64,000 nucleotides of DNA from Paludibacteraceae bacterium (GCA_017632345.1 JAGBRL010000069.1:1-64000), one strand, 5' to 3'. Shown: positions 25,237-34,103, counted from the first letter of the stretch. Notes: generated from the sequence alone by a model not told the origin. Program-made: numbers and translations.

Positions 25237-26544
25237 ATGGCTAAATTTGTAATTGAAGGCGGCATATCGCTCAAAGGCGACATAATTCCGCAGGGTGCAA
25301 AAAACGAAGCTCTTCAGGTTATATGCGCCACCCTGCTGACTAACGAGACTATAACAATAAGCAATGTCCCAAACATCTTGGACGTCAACAACCTTATCCA
25401 GTTGCTGATAGACATGGGCGTTTCGGTCAGGAAGGAGGCTGCCGGAACCTATTCGTTCAAAGCGGACAATGTCAACCTTAATTATCTGGAGACTGACGAA
25501 TTTCTTAAACGATGCGCCTCTTTGCGCGGTTCGGTCATGCTGGTCGGACCAATGGTGGCAAGATTCGGAAAAGCTGTTATTCCGCAGCCCGGCGGCGACA
25601 AGATAGGGCGAAGAAGGCTTGACACGCACTTTACCGGAATTCAGAAACTCGGAGCTGAGTTCACATACGACGGCGACTGCAAAATTTACAGAATAACGGC
25701 AGACTCTCTGAACGGTGTCTATATGCTGCTCGACGAGGCGTCGGTTACCGGAACGGCAAACATTGTCATGGCGGCTGTTCTTGCTAAAGGCACCACAACT
25801 ATATACAACGCCGCTTGCGAACCGTACATCCAGCAACTCTGCAAAATGCTCAACCGGATGGGGGCAGACATCAAAGGCATCGGTTCCAACTTGCTCACAA
25901 TAAATGGGGTGGAGAGCCTCAACGGCTGCTCACATGAGATTCTGCCAGACATGATTGAGATTGGCAGTTTCATAGGCATGGCGGCCATGACAGGCTCGGA
26001 GATAACCATCAAGGATGTGCATTACGACGAATTGGGCATGATTCCTAACGCTTTCAGAAAGCTCGGCGTCAAGCTCGAAAGACGTGGTGACGACATCTAC
26101 ATCCCTAAACAGGACAAATACACGATAGACACATTTATAGACGGCTCTATCATGACTTTTGCAGACGCGCCTTGGCCTGGACTCACGCCAGACTTGCTCA
26201 GCGTGTTCCTCGTAGTTGCCACCCAGGCTCAAGGCAGCGTGCTGATTCATCAGAAGATGTTCGAAAGCCGCCTCTTCTTTGTTGACAAACTGATAGACAT
26301 GGGAGCGCAAATCATACTCTGCGACCCGCACAGGGCTACGGTAATCGGACTTGCGAAACAGACCACGCTGCGCCCTGCAAACATGAGTTCGCCAGACATC
26401 AGAGCGGGTATCGCCTTGCTTATCGCGGCGCTTAGCGCCAAAGGGACAAGCACCATCAGCAATATTGAGCAAATCGACAGAGGCTACGAAAACATAGACG
26501 AACGCCTCAACGCTCTCGGTGCTAAAATCACAAGAATTGATTAA
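25237..26544 (+). CDS. murA: UDP-N-acetylglucosamine 1-carboxyvinyltransferase with Asp at the Cys115 position
   Basis: This 435-residue enzyme performs the first committed step of peptidoglycan synthesis, adding enolpyruvate from PEP to UDP-GlcNAc in the cytoplasm. IPQGAKNEALQVI at about 17-29 has the conserved Lys-Asn. The active-site loop reads PQPGGDKIGRRRLDTHF, so residue 121 is Asp where the E. coli enzyme has Cys115. The Asp form is known in some bacteria and is linked to intrinsic fosfomycin resistance because the drug alkylates the Cys. DEASVTGTANIVMAAV and SPDIRAGIALLIAALSA complete the fold. The gene lies alone between clpC and a strong terminator. Confidence 0.95.
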   Translation: MAKFVIEGGISLKGDIIPQGAKNEALQVICATLLTNETITISNVPNILDVNNLIQLLIDMGVSVRKEAAGTYSFKADNVNLNYLETDEFLKRCASLRGSVMLVGPMVARFGKAVIPQPGGDKIGRRRLDTHFTGIQKLGAEFTYDGDCKIYRITADSLNGVYMLLDEASVTGTANIVMAAVLAKGTTTIYNAACEPYIQQLCKMLNRMGADIKGIGSNLLTINGVESLNGCSHEILPDMIEIGSFIGMAAMTGSEITIKDVHYDELGMIPNAFRKLGVKLERRGDDIYIPKQDKYTIDTFIDGSIMTFADAPWPGLTPDLLSVFLVVATQAQGSVLIHQKMFESRLFFVDKLIDMGAQIILCDPHRATVIGLAKQTTLRPANMSSPDIRAGIALLIAALSAKGTSTISNIEQIDRGYENIDERLNALGAKITRID

Positions 26545-26556
26545 ACTGTCATAAAG

Positions 26557-26604
26557 AAAAGGAGCAAAAGCTGATGGTTTGCACCAATTGCCCTGCTCCT
26601 TTTT
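26557..26604 (+). terminator. Rho-independent terminator of murA
   Basis: AAAAGGAGCA (26557-26566) pairs with TGCTCCTTTT (26594-26603) around a long loop, with a T-run at the end. Confidence 0.7.
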
Positions 26605-26675
26605 CATTGTCCTTCTTTTAAAATTTTGCCTTAGAGTCTATTCGAACACATCATAATCCATTTTGACCATCTTGC

Positions 26676-27332
26676 TCACTCCTCTATCACATCCAGCGTC
26701 TCCACCTTCTCAAGGCGGGAGCGGAGTTTGGGCATATCCCTCTTGCGAATACTCAAACTCATAAAACAGTCCATGTCAAAAGACTGCTCCACTATCGTCG
26801 GACTCTCCTCCTTCACTATCCTCATCACATCATTCAAAAAAGGATATTCAAAGCGGATTTTCACCATTTCATCGACAGTTTTCTCCACAATAACATTATT
26901 CTGCACCGCATCTGCCGACGCCTCCTTATATGCGTTAATAAGTCCGCTTGTACCAAGTTTCGTCCCTCCAAAATACCTCACCACCACAATCAGCACATTA
27001 GTCAGATTATTAGACTGAATAATTCCAAGTATAGGTCTGCCAGCCGTGCCAGAAGGCTCTCCGTCGTCATTCGCTCTAAATTCCTTCGCCTCAGGCCCGA
27101 GCATATAGGCGTAGCAGACATGACGAGCATCATGATACATCTTCCTAAAGTCAGAAATATGCTCTTTGACCTCCTCCACATCCGTCACAGGAATTGCAAA
27201 AGCGAGGAACTTGCTACCCTTCTCCTTGTACAGACCTTCCGAAATATCCGATATAGTAAGAAACGTGTCGTTCAAAATATCTCCAATTATCAAAACAGAG
27301 CCAACCGTTGATGGCTGGCCCTGCAAAATCAT
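26676..27332 (-). CDS. IMPACT/YigZ-family protein
   Basis: 218 residues if started at the ATG at 27332. The family usually begins close to NDTFLTISDISEGLYKEKGSKFLAFAIPV. A TTG at 27275 with GGAG five bases upstream would give 199 residues and fits better, so the true start is uncertain. The N-terminal UPF0029 domain shows the hallmark HDARHVCYAYMLG, NDDGEPSGTAGRPIL and VVVRYFGGTKLGTSGLI. The C-terminal DUF1949-like domain follows (about 150-215). The bacterial family is conserved but of uncertain function, possibly linked to translation. It lies 33 bp after the DEAD-box helicase gene on the same strand. Confidence 0.88.
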   Translation of the reverse strand: MILQGQPSTVGSVLIIGDILNDTFLTISDISEGLYKEKGSKFLAFAIPVTDVEEVKEHISDFRKMYHDARHVCYAYMLGPEAKEFRANDDGEPSGTAGRPILGIIQSNNLTNVLIVVVRYFGGTKLGTSGLINAYKEASADAVQNNVIVEKTVDEMVKIRFEYPFLNDVMRIVKEESPTIVEQSFDMDCFMSLSIRKRDMPKLRSRLEKVETLDVIEE

Positions 27333-27365
27333 TATACTGCACTTTTCAGCAGAAGCCAGCTCTTA

Positions 27366-29204
27366 TTACTTGCCTCTTTTGAAACTGTCTTTGTTCTTGC
27401 GGTTACCCTTGTCTTTTCTCGAGAAACCCTCATCTCTGCGCGTGCGCCACTCTTTTCCGCTGTCAGAGTTCTTGCCTCTGAAGCCGCCCTTCTTATCCTC
27501 TCTGCGCTCGCCTCTTCCTCCACGTCCGCGGTCTCTTTCGCGTCCGCGCTTTCTGTCACGCTCACGCTCTCTGCGCTCACGACGGTCGCCGTCCTTCTTT
27601 CTGTCGCCCTTAACCTCGGCAAGCACAATAGAGCCATCAGCATAAACGTCCTCAAAAGCGTTGAACAGACGCGGCACGTCCTCATTCTCAACATCAAAGA
27701 AGGAGTAACGAGAAGTTATCTCAAGGTCATGAATATTGATGTTTTTGTCATTAGTAGTATCGTTAATCAAGCCAAGCACCCTCTTAGGCGAATAACCGTC
27801 GCGCTCGCCCACATTAAGTTTCAGTCTTGTGCATTCAGCCTTAGACTTGCGGTCCTTGCGGTCTTTTCTTGGCTTGTCCGGAATATTCAGATCTTCAGCA
27901 TCCTTGTAGTAGTCCAAGAAACGGTTGAACTCCAACGACACGAAGTTCTTCACAAGCTGTTCGCGGCTCATTCCGTCAAGCTGCTCCATAATCATAGGGA
28001 GATACTGGTCAATCTGCTCCTCGTTCACATTAGCGTTGCGAAGCTTTCCGATCATGGCAAAAAGTTGGCTCTGGCACACCTCCAGACCAGTCGGCACCTG
28101 AGCCGGCTCAAACTTTTTGTTGATGATTTTCTCTATTTCACGGATTTTGCGACCCTCCTTAGAATGGACGATAGAGATAGACGTACCAGTTTTGTTAGCA
28201 CGACCCGTACGTCCGCTTCGGTGCGTGTAGCTCTCCACATCATCAGGGAGGTTATAGTTAATCACGTGCGTAAGATTATTCACGTCCAGACCGCGGGCAG
28301 CCACGTCCGTAGCCACAAGCAGCTGCAAGTTCTTGATACGGAACTTCTGCATCACAGTGTCACGCTGCACCTGCGAAAGGTCGCCATGCAAAGCGTCCGC
28401 ATTGTAACCGTCCTTCATAAGGTTTTCCGCCACATCCTTAGTCTCCTGACGAGTGCGGCAGAAGATAATACCATAAATATCCGGATTAATATCCACAACA
28501 CGCTTCAAAGCCGCATATCGGTTCTTAGCCTGCACCATATAATAGATATGGTTCACATTTTCAGAGCCAGAGTTTTTGCGTCCGATAGCAATTTCCACAG
28601 CATCCTTCATGTAACGCTTCGCAATATTGGCGATAGTCTTAGGCATTGTTGCAGAGAAGAGCAAAGTGCGACGCTCCTCCGGAGTCTCCTGAAGAATGCG
28701 CTCGATGTCCTCCTGGAATCCCATGTTCAGCATCTCGTCAGCCTCATCAAGGATAAGGTATTTGATAGTTGACAAATCCACTTTTCCACGTTCGATAAGG
28801 TCAATCAGACGGCCAGGCGTAGCCACAAGCACCTGAGGCGGCACGTCAAGCTGCTTAAACTGCTTCACGATGCTTTCGCCACCATAAACCGGCACCACCT
28901 TCATTCCTCTCTGATATTTAGAGAAATTGTTCAAGTCATTAGCAATCTGAATGCAAAGCTCTCGCGTAGGGGCAAGCACAAGCGCCTGAATAGCACGTTC
29001 GTCCGCATCGATAAGGTTCAAAACCGGAAGACCAAAACCCGCAGTCTTACCAGTACCAGTCTGCGCCAAAGCCACCAAGTCCGACTTATCCTCGCCAAGC
29101 AAGAATGGTGTAACCTTTTCCTGAATCGGCATAGGCTCCACAAAGCCCAAGTCACCGATAGCCTTTAGGATCTCTTCCTTCAATCCCAATTCTTCAAATG
29201 TCAT
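27366..29204 (-). CDS. DEAD-box RNA helicase with DbpA-like RNA-binding domain and RG-rich tail
   Basis: This 612-residue protein carries all helicase motifs: Q motif region GFVEPMPIQEKV, motif I AQTGTGKT, PTRELCIQ, TPGRLIDL, DEADEMLNMG, SAT, then ATDVAARGLDV and HRSGRTGRANKTG. A domain at about 465-545 (TRLKLNVGERDGYSPKRVLGLIND) resembles the DbpA/CsdA RNA-binding domain. The last 65 or so residues are an Arg/Gly/Asp-rich disordered tail. This is the CsdA/DeaD class that helps ribosome assembly and mRNA decay, often cold-induced. A predicted 5' leader of about 180 nt agrees with post-transcriptional control. It is followed by the IMPACT-family gene. Confidence 0.92.
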   Translation of the reverse strand: MTFEELGLKEEILKAIGDLGFVEPMPIQEKVTPFLLGEDKSDLVALAQTGTGKTAGFGLPVLNLIDADERAIQALVLAPTRELCIQIANDLNNFSKYQRGMKVVPVYGGESIVKQFKQLDVPPQVLVATPGRLIDLIERGKVDLSTIKYLILDEADEMLNMGFQEDIERILQETPEERRTLLFSATMPKTIANIAKRYMKDAVEIAIGRKNSGSENVNHIYYMVQAKNRYAALKRVVDINPDIYGIIFCRTRQETKDVAENLMKDGYNADALHGDLSQVQRDTVMQKFRIKNLQLLVATDVAARGLDVNNLTHVINYNLPDDVESYTHRSGRTGRANKTGTSISIVHSKEGRKIREIEKIINKKFEPAQVPTGLEVCQSQLFAMIGKLRNANVNEEQIDQYLPMIMEQLDGMSREQLVKNFVSLEFNRFLDYYKDAEDLNIPDKPRKDRKDRKSKAECTRLKLNVGERDGYSPKRVLGLINDTTNDKNINIHDLEITSRYSFFDVENEDVPRLFNAFEDVYADGSIVLAEVKGDRKKDGDRRERRERERDRKRGRERDRGRGGRGERREDKKGGFRGKNSDSGKEWRTRRDEGFSRKDKGNRKNKDSFKRGK

Positions 29205-29255
29205 AATCTAACTTTATAAATTAATAAATCAAGCGCCATTCTCAAACGTTTTCCT

Positions 29256-29263
29256 TATCTTTG
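29256..29263 (+). promoter_or_regulatory. Orphan -7 box (TATCTTTG) inside the helicase leader, plus strand
   Basis: This perfect TAnnTTTG match points away from the helicase and lies about 510 bp before the Fic gene. It would give an RNA antisense to the helicase leader; no downstream ORF is seen. Confidence 0.35.
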
Positions 29264-29391
29264 CAAAATCAGACTGACTGAAAAAATTAGAAAACATCTT
29301 CAGAAACGAAGATAAGAGGCAATCCCATTCTGTCGAACCTCGACCACACCTCTAAATTCAAGCTTTGGCACTATTTTTTGCTAAGAGCGTG

Positions 29392-29399
29392 CAAAGGTA
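29392..29399 (-). promoter_or_regulatory. -7 box (TACCTTTG) for the DEAD-box helicase
   Basis: TACCTTTG with TTTG 20 nt upstream (29420-29423) fits both halves of the Bacteroidetes promoter. The predicted 5' leader is about 180 nt. Confidence 0.65.
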
Positions 29400-29748
29400 C
29401 GAATTTTTTCGCAACAAACCAAAGCAACCTTCTGATTTACAAAATATTTTTGATAATTGAAGATTCATCGACAAAGAGTTATTCTACGTAGGCAAGACCA
29501 TTCAATGACATTAGCACGTCAATGGGCTTGGCAAAAATTCACGTTTTTCTTCATAACCACAAAAAACTGCACCAATCTAGTGGAGAATCGCTAATTGAAA
29601 ACTCCAATAAATAGTTGGTGAAATCATTTTATAATTTTGTTTGTACTCAGTATACTATTTTAGTGCCAAATAATTGATGGAATCGCAAATATATAGCCAA
29701 ATACTTTTGTTTTTTGAGAGTTTCTTCGCTTTTCTTGAGTAGTTTTAT

Positions 29749-29756
29749 TAATTTTG
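29749..29756 (+). promoter_or_regulatory. -7 box (TAATTTTG) for the Fic operon
   Basis: This box is 20 nt before the ATG at 29777 and inside the longer ATG-started frame from 29714, which argues for the shorter start. Confidence 0.55.
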
Positions 29757-29776
29757 CATATCATACCTTATACGAT

Positions 29777-30841
29777 ATGGAAGACTATAGTGAATATCTC
29801 ATACAGGGTGAACCCAATAAGCGAGAGAGAGTCCGCAACTGGATGACCGCCATTGGACTTCAAGATGTAGATGGACTTACTCCGTCCGATTACATGTTGG
29901 AGACAGTTCGTCGTAATATCGAAGGCGAAATCACTATTGATGAAGTTAGCCGATTGGTTGACGAATATTATACCACCCAAGAAGGGTTAAAGCAGGAGGC
30001 TCGTACTTTAGAAGCTGACAAGGTTGCTGTGCGTATAGCCCAACTTCTGTCTCACCAAACATTCGGTTTAGGTTCTAATTACCTCGCACTTATTCATCGC
30101 TCATTATTTGAAGGTATTTACAAGTTTGCCGGCACATACCGTGATTATAACATCAGCAAAAAAGAATTGGTCCTAAAAGGGGAAAGTGTCCGTTACGAAC
30201 ATGCTCCGTTGATATTGCCTACATTGAAGTATGAGTTTGATCAAGAAGACAAGTTCTCTTATAAGAACCTTACAATGGATGAAATGGTGAAGCATATAAG
30301 CCGTTTTGTTGCCAATGTGTGGCAGGTGCATCCTTTTGGAGAAGGAAATACCAGAACAACAGCTGTGTTTACGATTCAATATTTAAAGCAGCTTGGATTT
30401 AAAGTGGCCAATGAAGTCTTTGCGGATAATTCAAAGTATTTCCGTAATGCACTCGTTAGAGCCAATTACTCAAATATCCAATATGGCATTAAGGAAACAA
30501 CCGATTTTTTGGAACGCTTCTTCCGAAATCTGTTGATGGGTGAAAAGAATGAGTTGAAAAGCAGATATATGATTATTGGAACTTCATGGAATGAGGTGGA
30601 ACGTACCCAAGAAAACGTATCGAGTACCCAAGAAACAACAGCAGAACGGATAATTGAAGAAATTCGCAAGCATCCTTTTACAACAAGAGAACAGCTTGCA
30701 GAAGTTATAGGTATAACTCCCGATGGCATCAAAAAGCAGCTGGATAAACTAAAGAAAGCTGGTAAGATTCGTCATGTAGGTGCAACCAAAAAGGGACATT
30801 GGGAAATAATTGAAAAACAAGAAAATAAAGATATAATATAA
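29777..30841 (+). CDS. Fic-family AMPylase-type protein with C-terminal winged helix
   Basis: Start chosen at 29777 (354 residues) because the -7 box lies within the longer frame. The N-terminal segment EYLIQGEPNKRERVRNWMTA followed by TVRRNIEGEITIDEVSRLV resembles the VbhA-like antitoxin helix region fused to some Fic proteins. The Fic core (about 95-215) carries HPFGEGNTR with His near residue 185, matching HPFx(D/E)GN(G/x)R, so it should be able to transfer AMP from ATP. The C-terminal 60 residues form a winged-helix domain (TTREQLAEVIGITPDGIKKQL). It heads the accessory island and its stop overlaps the next start (TAATG). The target is unknown. Confidence 0.85.
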   Translation: MEDYSEYLIQGEPNKRERVRNWMTAIGLQDVDGLTPSDYMLETVRRNIEGEITIDEVSRLVDEYYTTQEGLKQEARTLEADKVAVRIAQLLSHQTFGLGSNYLALIHRSLFEGIYKFAGTYRDYNISKKELVLKGESVRYEHAPLILPTLKYEFDQEDKFSYKNLTMDEMVKHISRFVANVWQVHPFGEGNTRTTAVFTIQYLKQLGFKVANEVFADNSKYFRNALVRANYSNIQYGIKETTDFLERFFRNLLMGEKNELKSRYMIIGTSWNEVERTQENVSSTQETTAERIIEEIRKHPFTTREQLAEVIGITPDGIKKQLDKLKKAGKIRHVGATKKGHWEIIEKQENKDII

Positions 30842-31050
30842 TGCCTAAGTTAAATTGTATCAAAGTAGTACTTGTTGAACAGCAAAAGACAGGTAAATGG
30901 TTGGCAGAACAAATGGGAAAATCCACTTGCACAGTCAGCAAATGGTGTAGTAATACCAGTCAGCCTGATTTGGCTACATTAGATAAAATTGCTACATTAT
31001 TAAATGTGAATAGTAAATTCTATCGCAAAAGAAATGACACAAGAAAATAA
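30841..31050 (+). CDS. Small XRE-type helix-turn-helix protein
   Basis: This 69-residue protein has a Cro/C1-type fold: TGKWLAEQMGKSTCTVSKWCSNTSQPDLATLDKIATLLNV. The start overlaps the Fic stop and the end overlaps the next gene by 17 bp, so it is part of an operon. The last residues (NSKFYRKRNDTRK) look atypical after a normal HTH helix pair and could reflect a small local change or fusion to the overlapping start region. It likely regulates the island or acts as its antitoxin-like partner; this is inference. Confidence 0.78.
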   Translation: MPKLNCIKVVLVEQQKTGKWLAEQMGKSTCTVSKWCSNTSQPDLATLDKIATLLNVNSKFYRKRNDTRK

Positions 31051-31655
31051 AGACATACAGCCGCAGGCTGAACCATATATCGTGAAGTCGCATGACATCC
31101 ACATTGATGCGGACTATGCGGATTGGATAGCAGACATTAAGAGTCGCTACCGTTCTGCACAGGTAAAAGCTGCAGTCAAGGTGAATGCGGAAAAACTTCT
31201 GTTCAACTGGCAATTGGGGCGTGACTTGGTGCAAAAGAAAGCAGAAGAACGTTGGGGAGCAGGAGTTGTTGAACAGGTTAGTCTCGATTTGAATCGTGAG
31301 TTTCCTGATGCGGTCGGATTCTCAGTACGCAATCTTTGGTACATGAAACAATGGTATTTGTTTTACACCCAAGGAGGAGATACAATTCTGAAACAGCTTG
31401 GTGCAGAATTGCAAAGAATTGAGAATCAATATACAACAAAAATGCACCAAGTTGGTGCAGAATTAAATTCTGAGAAACTCCACCAGGTTGTTGGAGAATT
31501 TCCATTGCCCTTTGCGTTAGTACCATGGCGGCATCATGTAGAGATCCATCAGAATCAAGGATGCCCTCCCAAGTCAGGAACAATTGGCTGAACGTGTACG
31601 CCTTTTGCAAAAGGAGTTGCAGGAGGCAAAACGATTGATGAATAAAAACAATTAA
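31034..31655 (+). pseudogene. YhcG/DUF1016 PD-(D/E)XK nuclease with internal deletion and frameshift
   Basis: The first 165 or so residues are a good DUF1016 N-terminal domain (WIADIKSRYRSAQVKAAVKV, WQLGRDLVQKKAEERWGAGV, FSVRNLWYMKQWYLFY, ALVPWRHHVE). The frame then degenerates and stops at 31591. In the +1 frame from about 31548 to a TAA at 31653-31655 the sequence reads IRIKDALPSQEQLAERVRLL and continues as a coiled tail, which looks like the normal C-terminus of the family. The nuclease core, which makes up most of the second half of a full-length YhcG, is missing between them. An out-of-frame deletion at about 31540-31550 best explains this. The product should lack nuclease activity. Confidence 0.75.
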
Positions 31656-31713
31656 TATGACACAGGATATAAATCCCTAGAGTCAAGAAGCATACTAATA
31701 AATAGTAAAACTT

Positions 31714-33795
31714 ATGAAAGGAGATGCACAGCCATTAATAAAATTCTTTGATGGATCAGACAAGAGATTCATTATTCCTCTTTATCAGCGTAACTACGAC
31801 TGGAAGGAAGAAAACTGCGAACAATTATTCCAAGATTTAATGAAACTGCATAACAGTGACCGCAAAAGCCACTTCTTTGGGAGTATAGTGTCAAGTATCC
31901 AATCAGGAACAGAAGATAGATTCATCATTGATGGTCAACAACGAATTACTACTGTATCATTGTTGCTCATTGCGATGGTCAATGCCCAAAAAGATGGATT
32001 GATAGAAGCAACGGACGCTAAACTTACAGAGAAAATCTTCAAACGTTATTTGGTGGACGAATACCAAGAAGATGAACGAAAGGTAAAACTTAAGCCTATC
32101 AAGAAAGATATGCAGGCTTTTGATGCTCTGCTGTATAAGCCGAAAGAACAACACATCAAAGAATCGAATGTCACTCGCAACTATGACTTCTTCTATGATA
32201 ATATTACCCGTGCCGGCTTAACAATCGATGAACTCTTTGAGACCATCAAAAAACTGGAAGTTATCAATATTCGTCTTGATGAAGATGACGACCCTCAGTT
32301 GATATTCGAAAGTCTGAACTCTACAGGTCTAGATTTGAGTGAAGCAGACAAAATACGCAACTATCTGTTGATGTCGTTAGCTCCAGCAGAGCAGGATAAT
32401 TTGTATACTCAATACTGGAACCCTATTGAAGAGTTCACAAAGTATGACCCATCTTCTTTTGTGCGCGATTACTTGACCATGAAACAGGGAAAGATTGGTC
32501 GTAACGATAAAATATACTTTATTTTTAAGGAATATGCCGAATCTGCAAATATTGATAGGGCAAGGCTCTTGGAAGATATGCATCACTATGCCAAGATATA
32601 TAGCCAAGTGGATAGTGCTACGATAAGCACAGTTAAACTCAACAAAAAGTTAAACCAGCTAAGAACGCTAGATTCTACTGTTGCTTACCCATTCTTTATG
32701 GCTTTCTTCGACTATACATCAATAGTTGGATTAAGCGAAAACGAGATTTATCGTGTACTTGATGTGATAGAAGCTTACTGGGCACGTAGAATCATCTGTA
32801 ACCTCCCCTCAAATGCTTTGAATAAAGTGTTCGCAACGCTCCATAGAGATGTACTGAATCATATCAATAAAGCTGATGCTGGTATTGCACCTTCGTATTA
32901 TGATGTACTGACTTATGTCTTATTGAAAAAAGGACGTTCTTCCGTATTCCCTTCTGATGAGGAGGTAAGAGGCGACTTTAAAACACGTCAGGTCTATAAG
33001 ATGCCAACCAATACCCGCATGTTTATCATGGAACGTATGGAAAACCAAGATAACAAAGAACAACATGATATAGTGAAGGAACTGACAGAAAAAAACATCT
33101 CCATAGAACATATCATGCCACAAACTTTGTCTGATAAGTGGAAAACAGCTTTAGGTGAAGATTGGGAAAGAATCCATGACCAATATCTTCACACAATGGC
33201 AAATCTTACGCTTACTGGCTATAATTCGCAATATAGCAATCTTGCTTTTATTGAAAAGAGAGACATGGAGAAAGGTTTCAAAGATAGTGCATTCCGTTTG
33301 AATAACTATTTGAAATCGTGTGAGAAATGGACGGAAAAAGAACTGAAACAAAGGCAACACGATTTGCTTGAAATTTGCATGAAATTATGGCCTATGCCAA
33401 ACTCTGATTTCGAACCTTCTAAACAAGAAGTTGAAACTGTTTCACTAGATAATGAGGATTTCGAATTTACGGGTAAAAAACTTCAAGCTTACCACTTATT
33501 TGGAGTTCGTAATACAGTGAATACATGGAAAGAGATGTTAATTCAAGTTTGCCATCATTTGTTACTTGAAAAACGTTCAACTATAGAATGGCTTTGTGCT
33601 AATGAAAAAACGGGGTTCTCAACAACTCCCGAGTCATGGAGAAAAGAATTAGCTCCGAATATATATATTTGGACAGACAATAGCACTTCGACCAAAATAA
33701 ATATATTACACACTTTATTTGAAGAATGTAATATATCTCCGGAAGAGTTACTATTCGAATTTAGACCTGAGACTGATGACAACGTCGAGGAATAA
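31714..33795 (+). CDS. DUF262/DUF1524 (GmrSD-like) restriction protein
   Basis: This 693-residue protein has an N-terminal DUF262 domain: IIPLYQRNYDWKEENCEQLF and the nucleotidase signature DGQQR at 73-77, then LIFESLNSTGLDLSEADKIRNYLL. The DUF1524 HNH nuclease lies around 460-545 (SIEHIMPQTL with His near 466, MANLTLTGYNSQYSN). An extra C-terminal domain of about 120 residues follows. Fused GmrS-GmrD proteins cut glucosylated or otherwise modified phage DNA using NTP. It is 58 bp after the broken yhcG and shares the island's A+T-rich composition. No nearby methylase is present, in line with a type IV system. Confidence 0.85.
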   Translation: MKGDAQPLIKFFDGSDKRFIIPLYQRNYDWKEENCEQLFQDLMKLHNSDRKSHFFGSIVSSIQSGTEDRFIIDGQQRITTVSLLLIAMVNAQKDGLIEATDAKLTEKIFKRYLVDEYQEDERKVKLKPIKKDMQAFDALLYKPKEQHIKESNVTRNYDFFYDNITRAGLTIDELFETIKKLEVINIRLDEDDDPQLIFESLNSTGLDLSEADKIRNYLLMSLAPAEQDNLYTQYWNPIEEFTKYDPSSFVRDYLTMKQGKIGRNDKIYFIFKEYAESANIDRARLLEDMHHYAKIYSQVDSATISTVKLNKKLNQLRTLDSTVAYPFFMAFFDYTSIVGLSENEIYRVLDVIEAYWARRIICNLPSNALNKVFATLHRDVLNHINKADAGIAPSYYDVLTYVLLKKGRSSVFPSDEEVRGDFKTRQVYKMPTNTRMFIMERMENQDNKEQHDIVKELTEKNISIEHIMPQTLSDKWKTALGEDWERIHDQYLHTMANLTLTGYNSQYSNLAFIEKRDMEKGFKDSAFRLNNYLKSCEKWTEKELKQRQHDLLEICMKLWPMPNSDFEPSKQEVETVSLDNEDFEFTGKKLQAYHLFGVRNTVNTWKEMLIQVCHHLLLEKRSTIEWLCANEKTGFSTTPESWRKELAPNIYIWTDNSTSTKINILHTLFEECNISPEELLFEFRPETDDNVEE

Positions 33796-34070
33796 ATAAT
33801 TACTCTTCTTAAAAACTTGTAGATTGACCAACTGAACAATCAAGAGTTCACTCGTTTCTGGCCTTAATCAATTTTGGTTTGAAATATTAATAATATGGCA
33901 AAAGATTTAGGCGTATAGGTCATTTTGCAGGCTGAAATTGTAGCATGTAATTTGTCTATATCAACAGATGCTATTACCTTTGCTCCGCAGTCTGAAGCAT
34001 AGCGGAGCTCTGCTGGGGAGCAACTCCACGAGGAATAGGATTGTAATGCGTGAAGCATGTTAAAACAAAT

Positions 34071-34103
34071 GGGGGCTGTCCGAGACGGGCTGTCCCCATT
34101 TTG
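34071..34103 (+). terminator. Strong hairpin terminator at the right edge of the island
   Basis: GGGGGCTGTCC (34071-34081) pairs with GGGCTGTCCCC (34087-34097) with one mismatch and two wobbles around GAGAC, followed by ATTTTGTT. Confidence 0.6.

Larger units (their letters stand above)
29205..29776. other. Intergenic region helicase / Fic gene
   Basis: About 570 bp. The first part is the helicase leader, with its -7 box at 29392-29399 and a TTTG 20 nt further upstream (29420-29423). An opposing orphan -7 box lies at 29256-29263 and a small hairpin (ATCTTC...GAAGAT) near 29295-29312. The rest (29430-29748) is A+T-rich without a supported gene and may include the left edge of the accessory island. 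Confidence 0.5.

Noticed and set aside
27729..28772. Long plus-strand ORF opposite the DEAD-box helicase
   Set aside because: Shadow frame; the helicase on the other strand has every motif in order.
29462..29508. Short open stretch reading FIDKELFYVGKTIQ, reminiscent of a GIY-YIG or other nuclease fragment
   Set aside because: Only about 15 codons between stops; too short to support a remnant, though it lies at the island's left edge.
29714..29776. Upstream ATG extension of the Fic gene
   Set aside because: The -7 box lies inside this extension and the added residues look unlike the family's N-terminus.
33828..33868. Open stretch ending NNQEFTRFWP after the DUF262 gene, possibly the tail of a lost gene
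   Set aside because: Thirteen codons after a stop are not enough evidence; kept only as a hint of decay at the island border.
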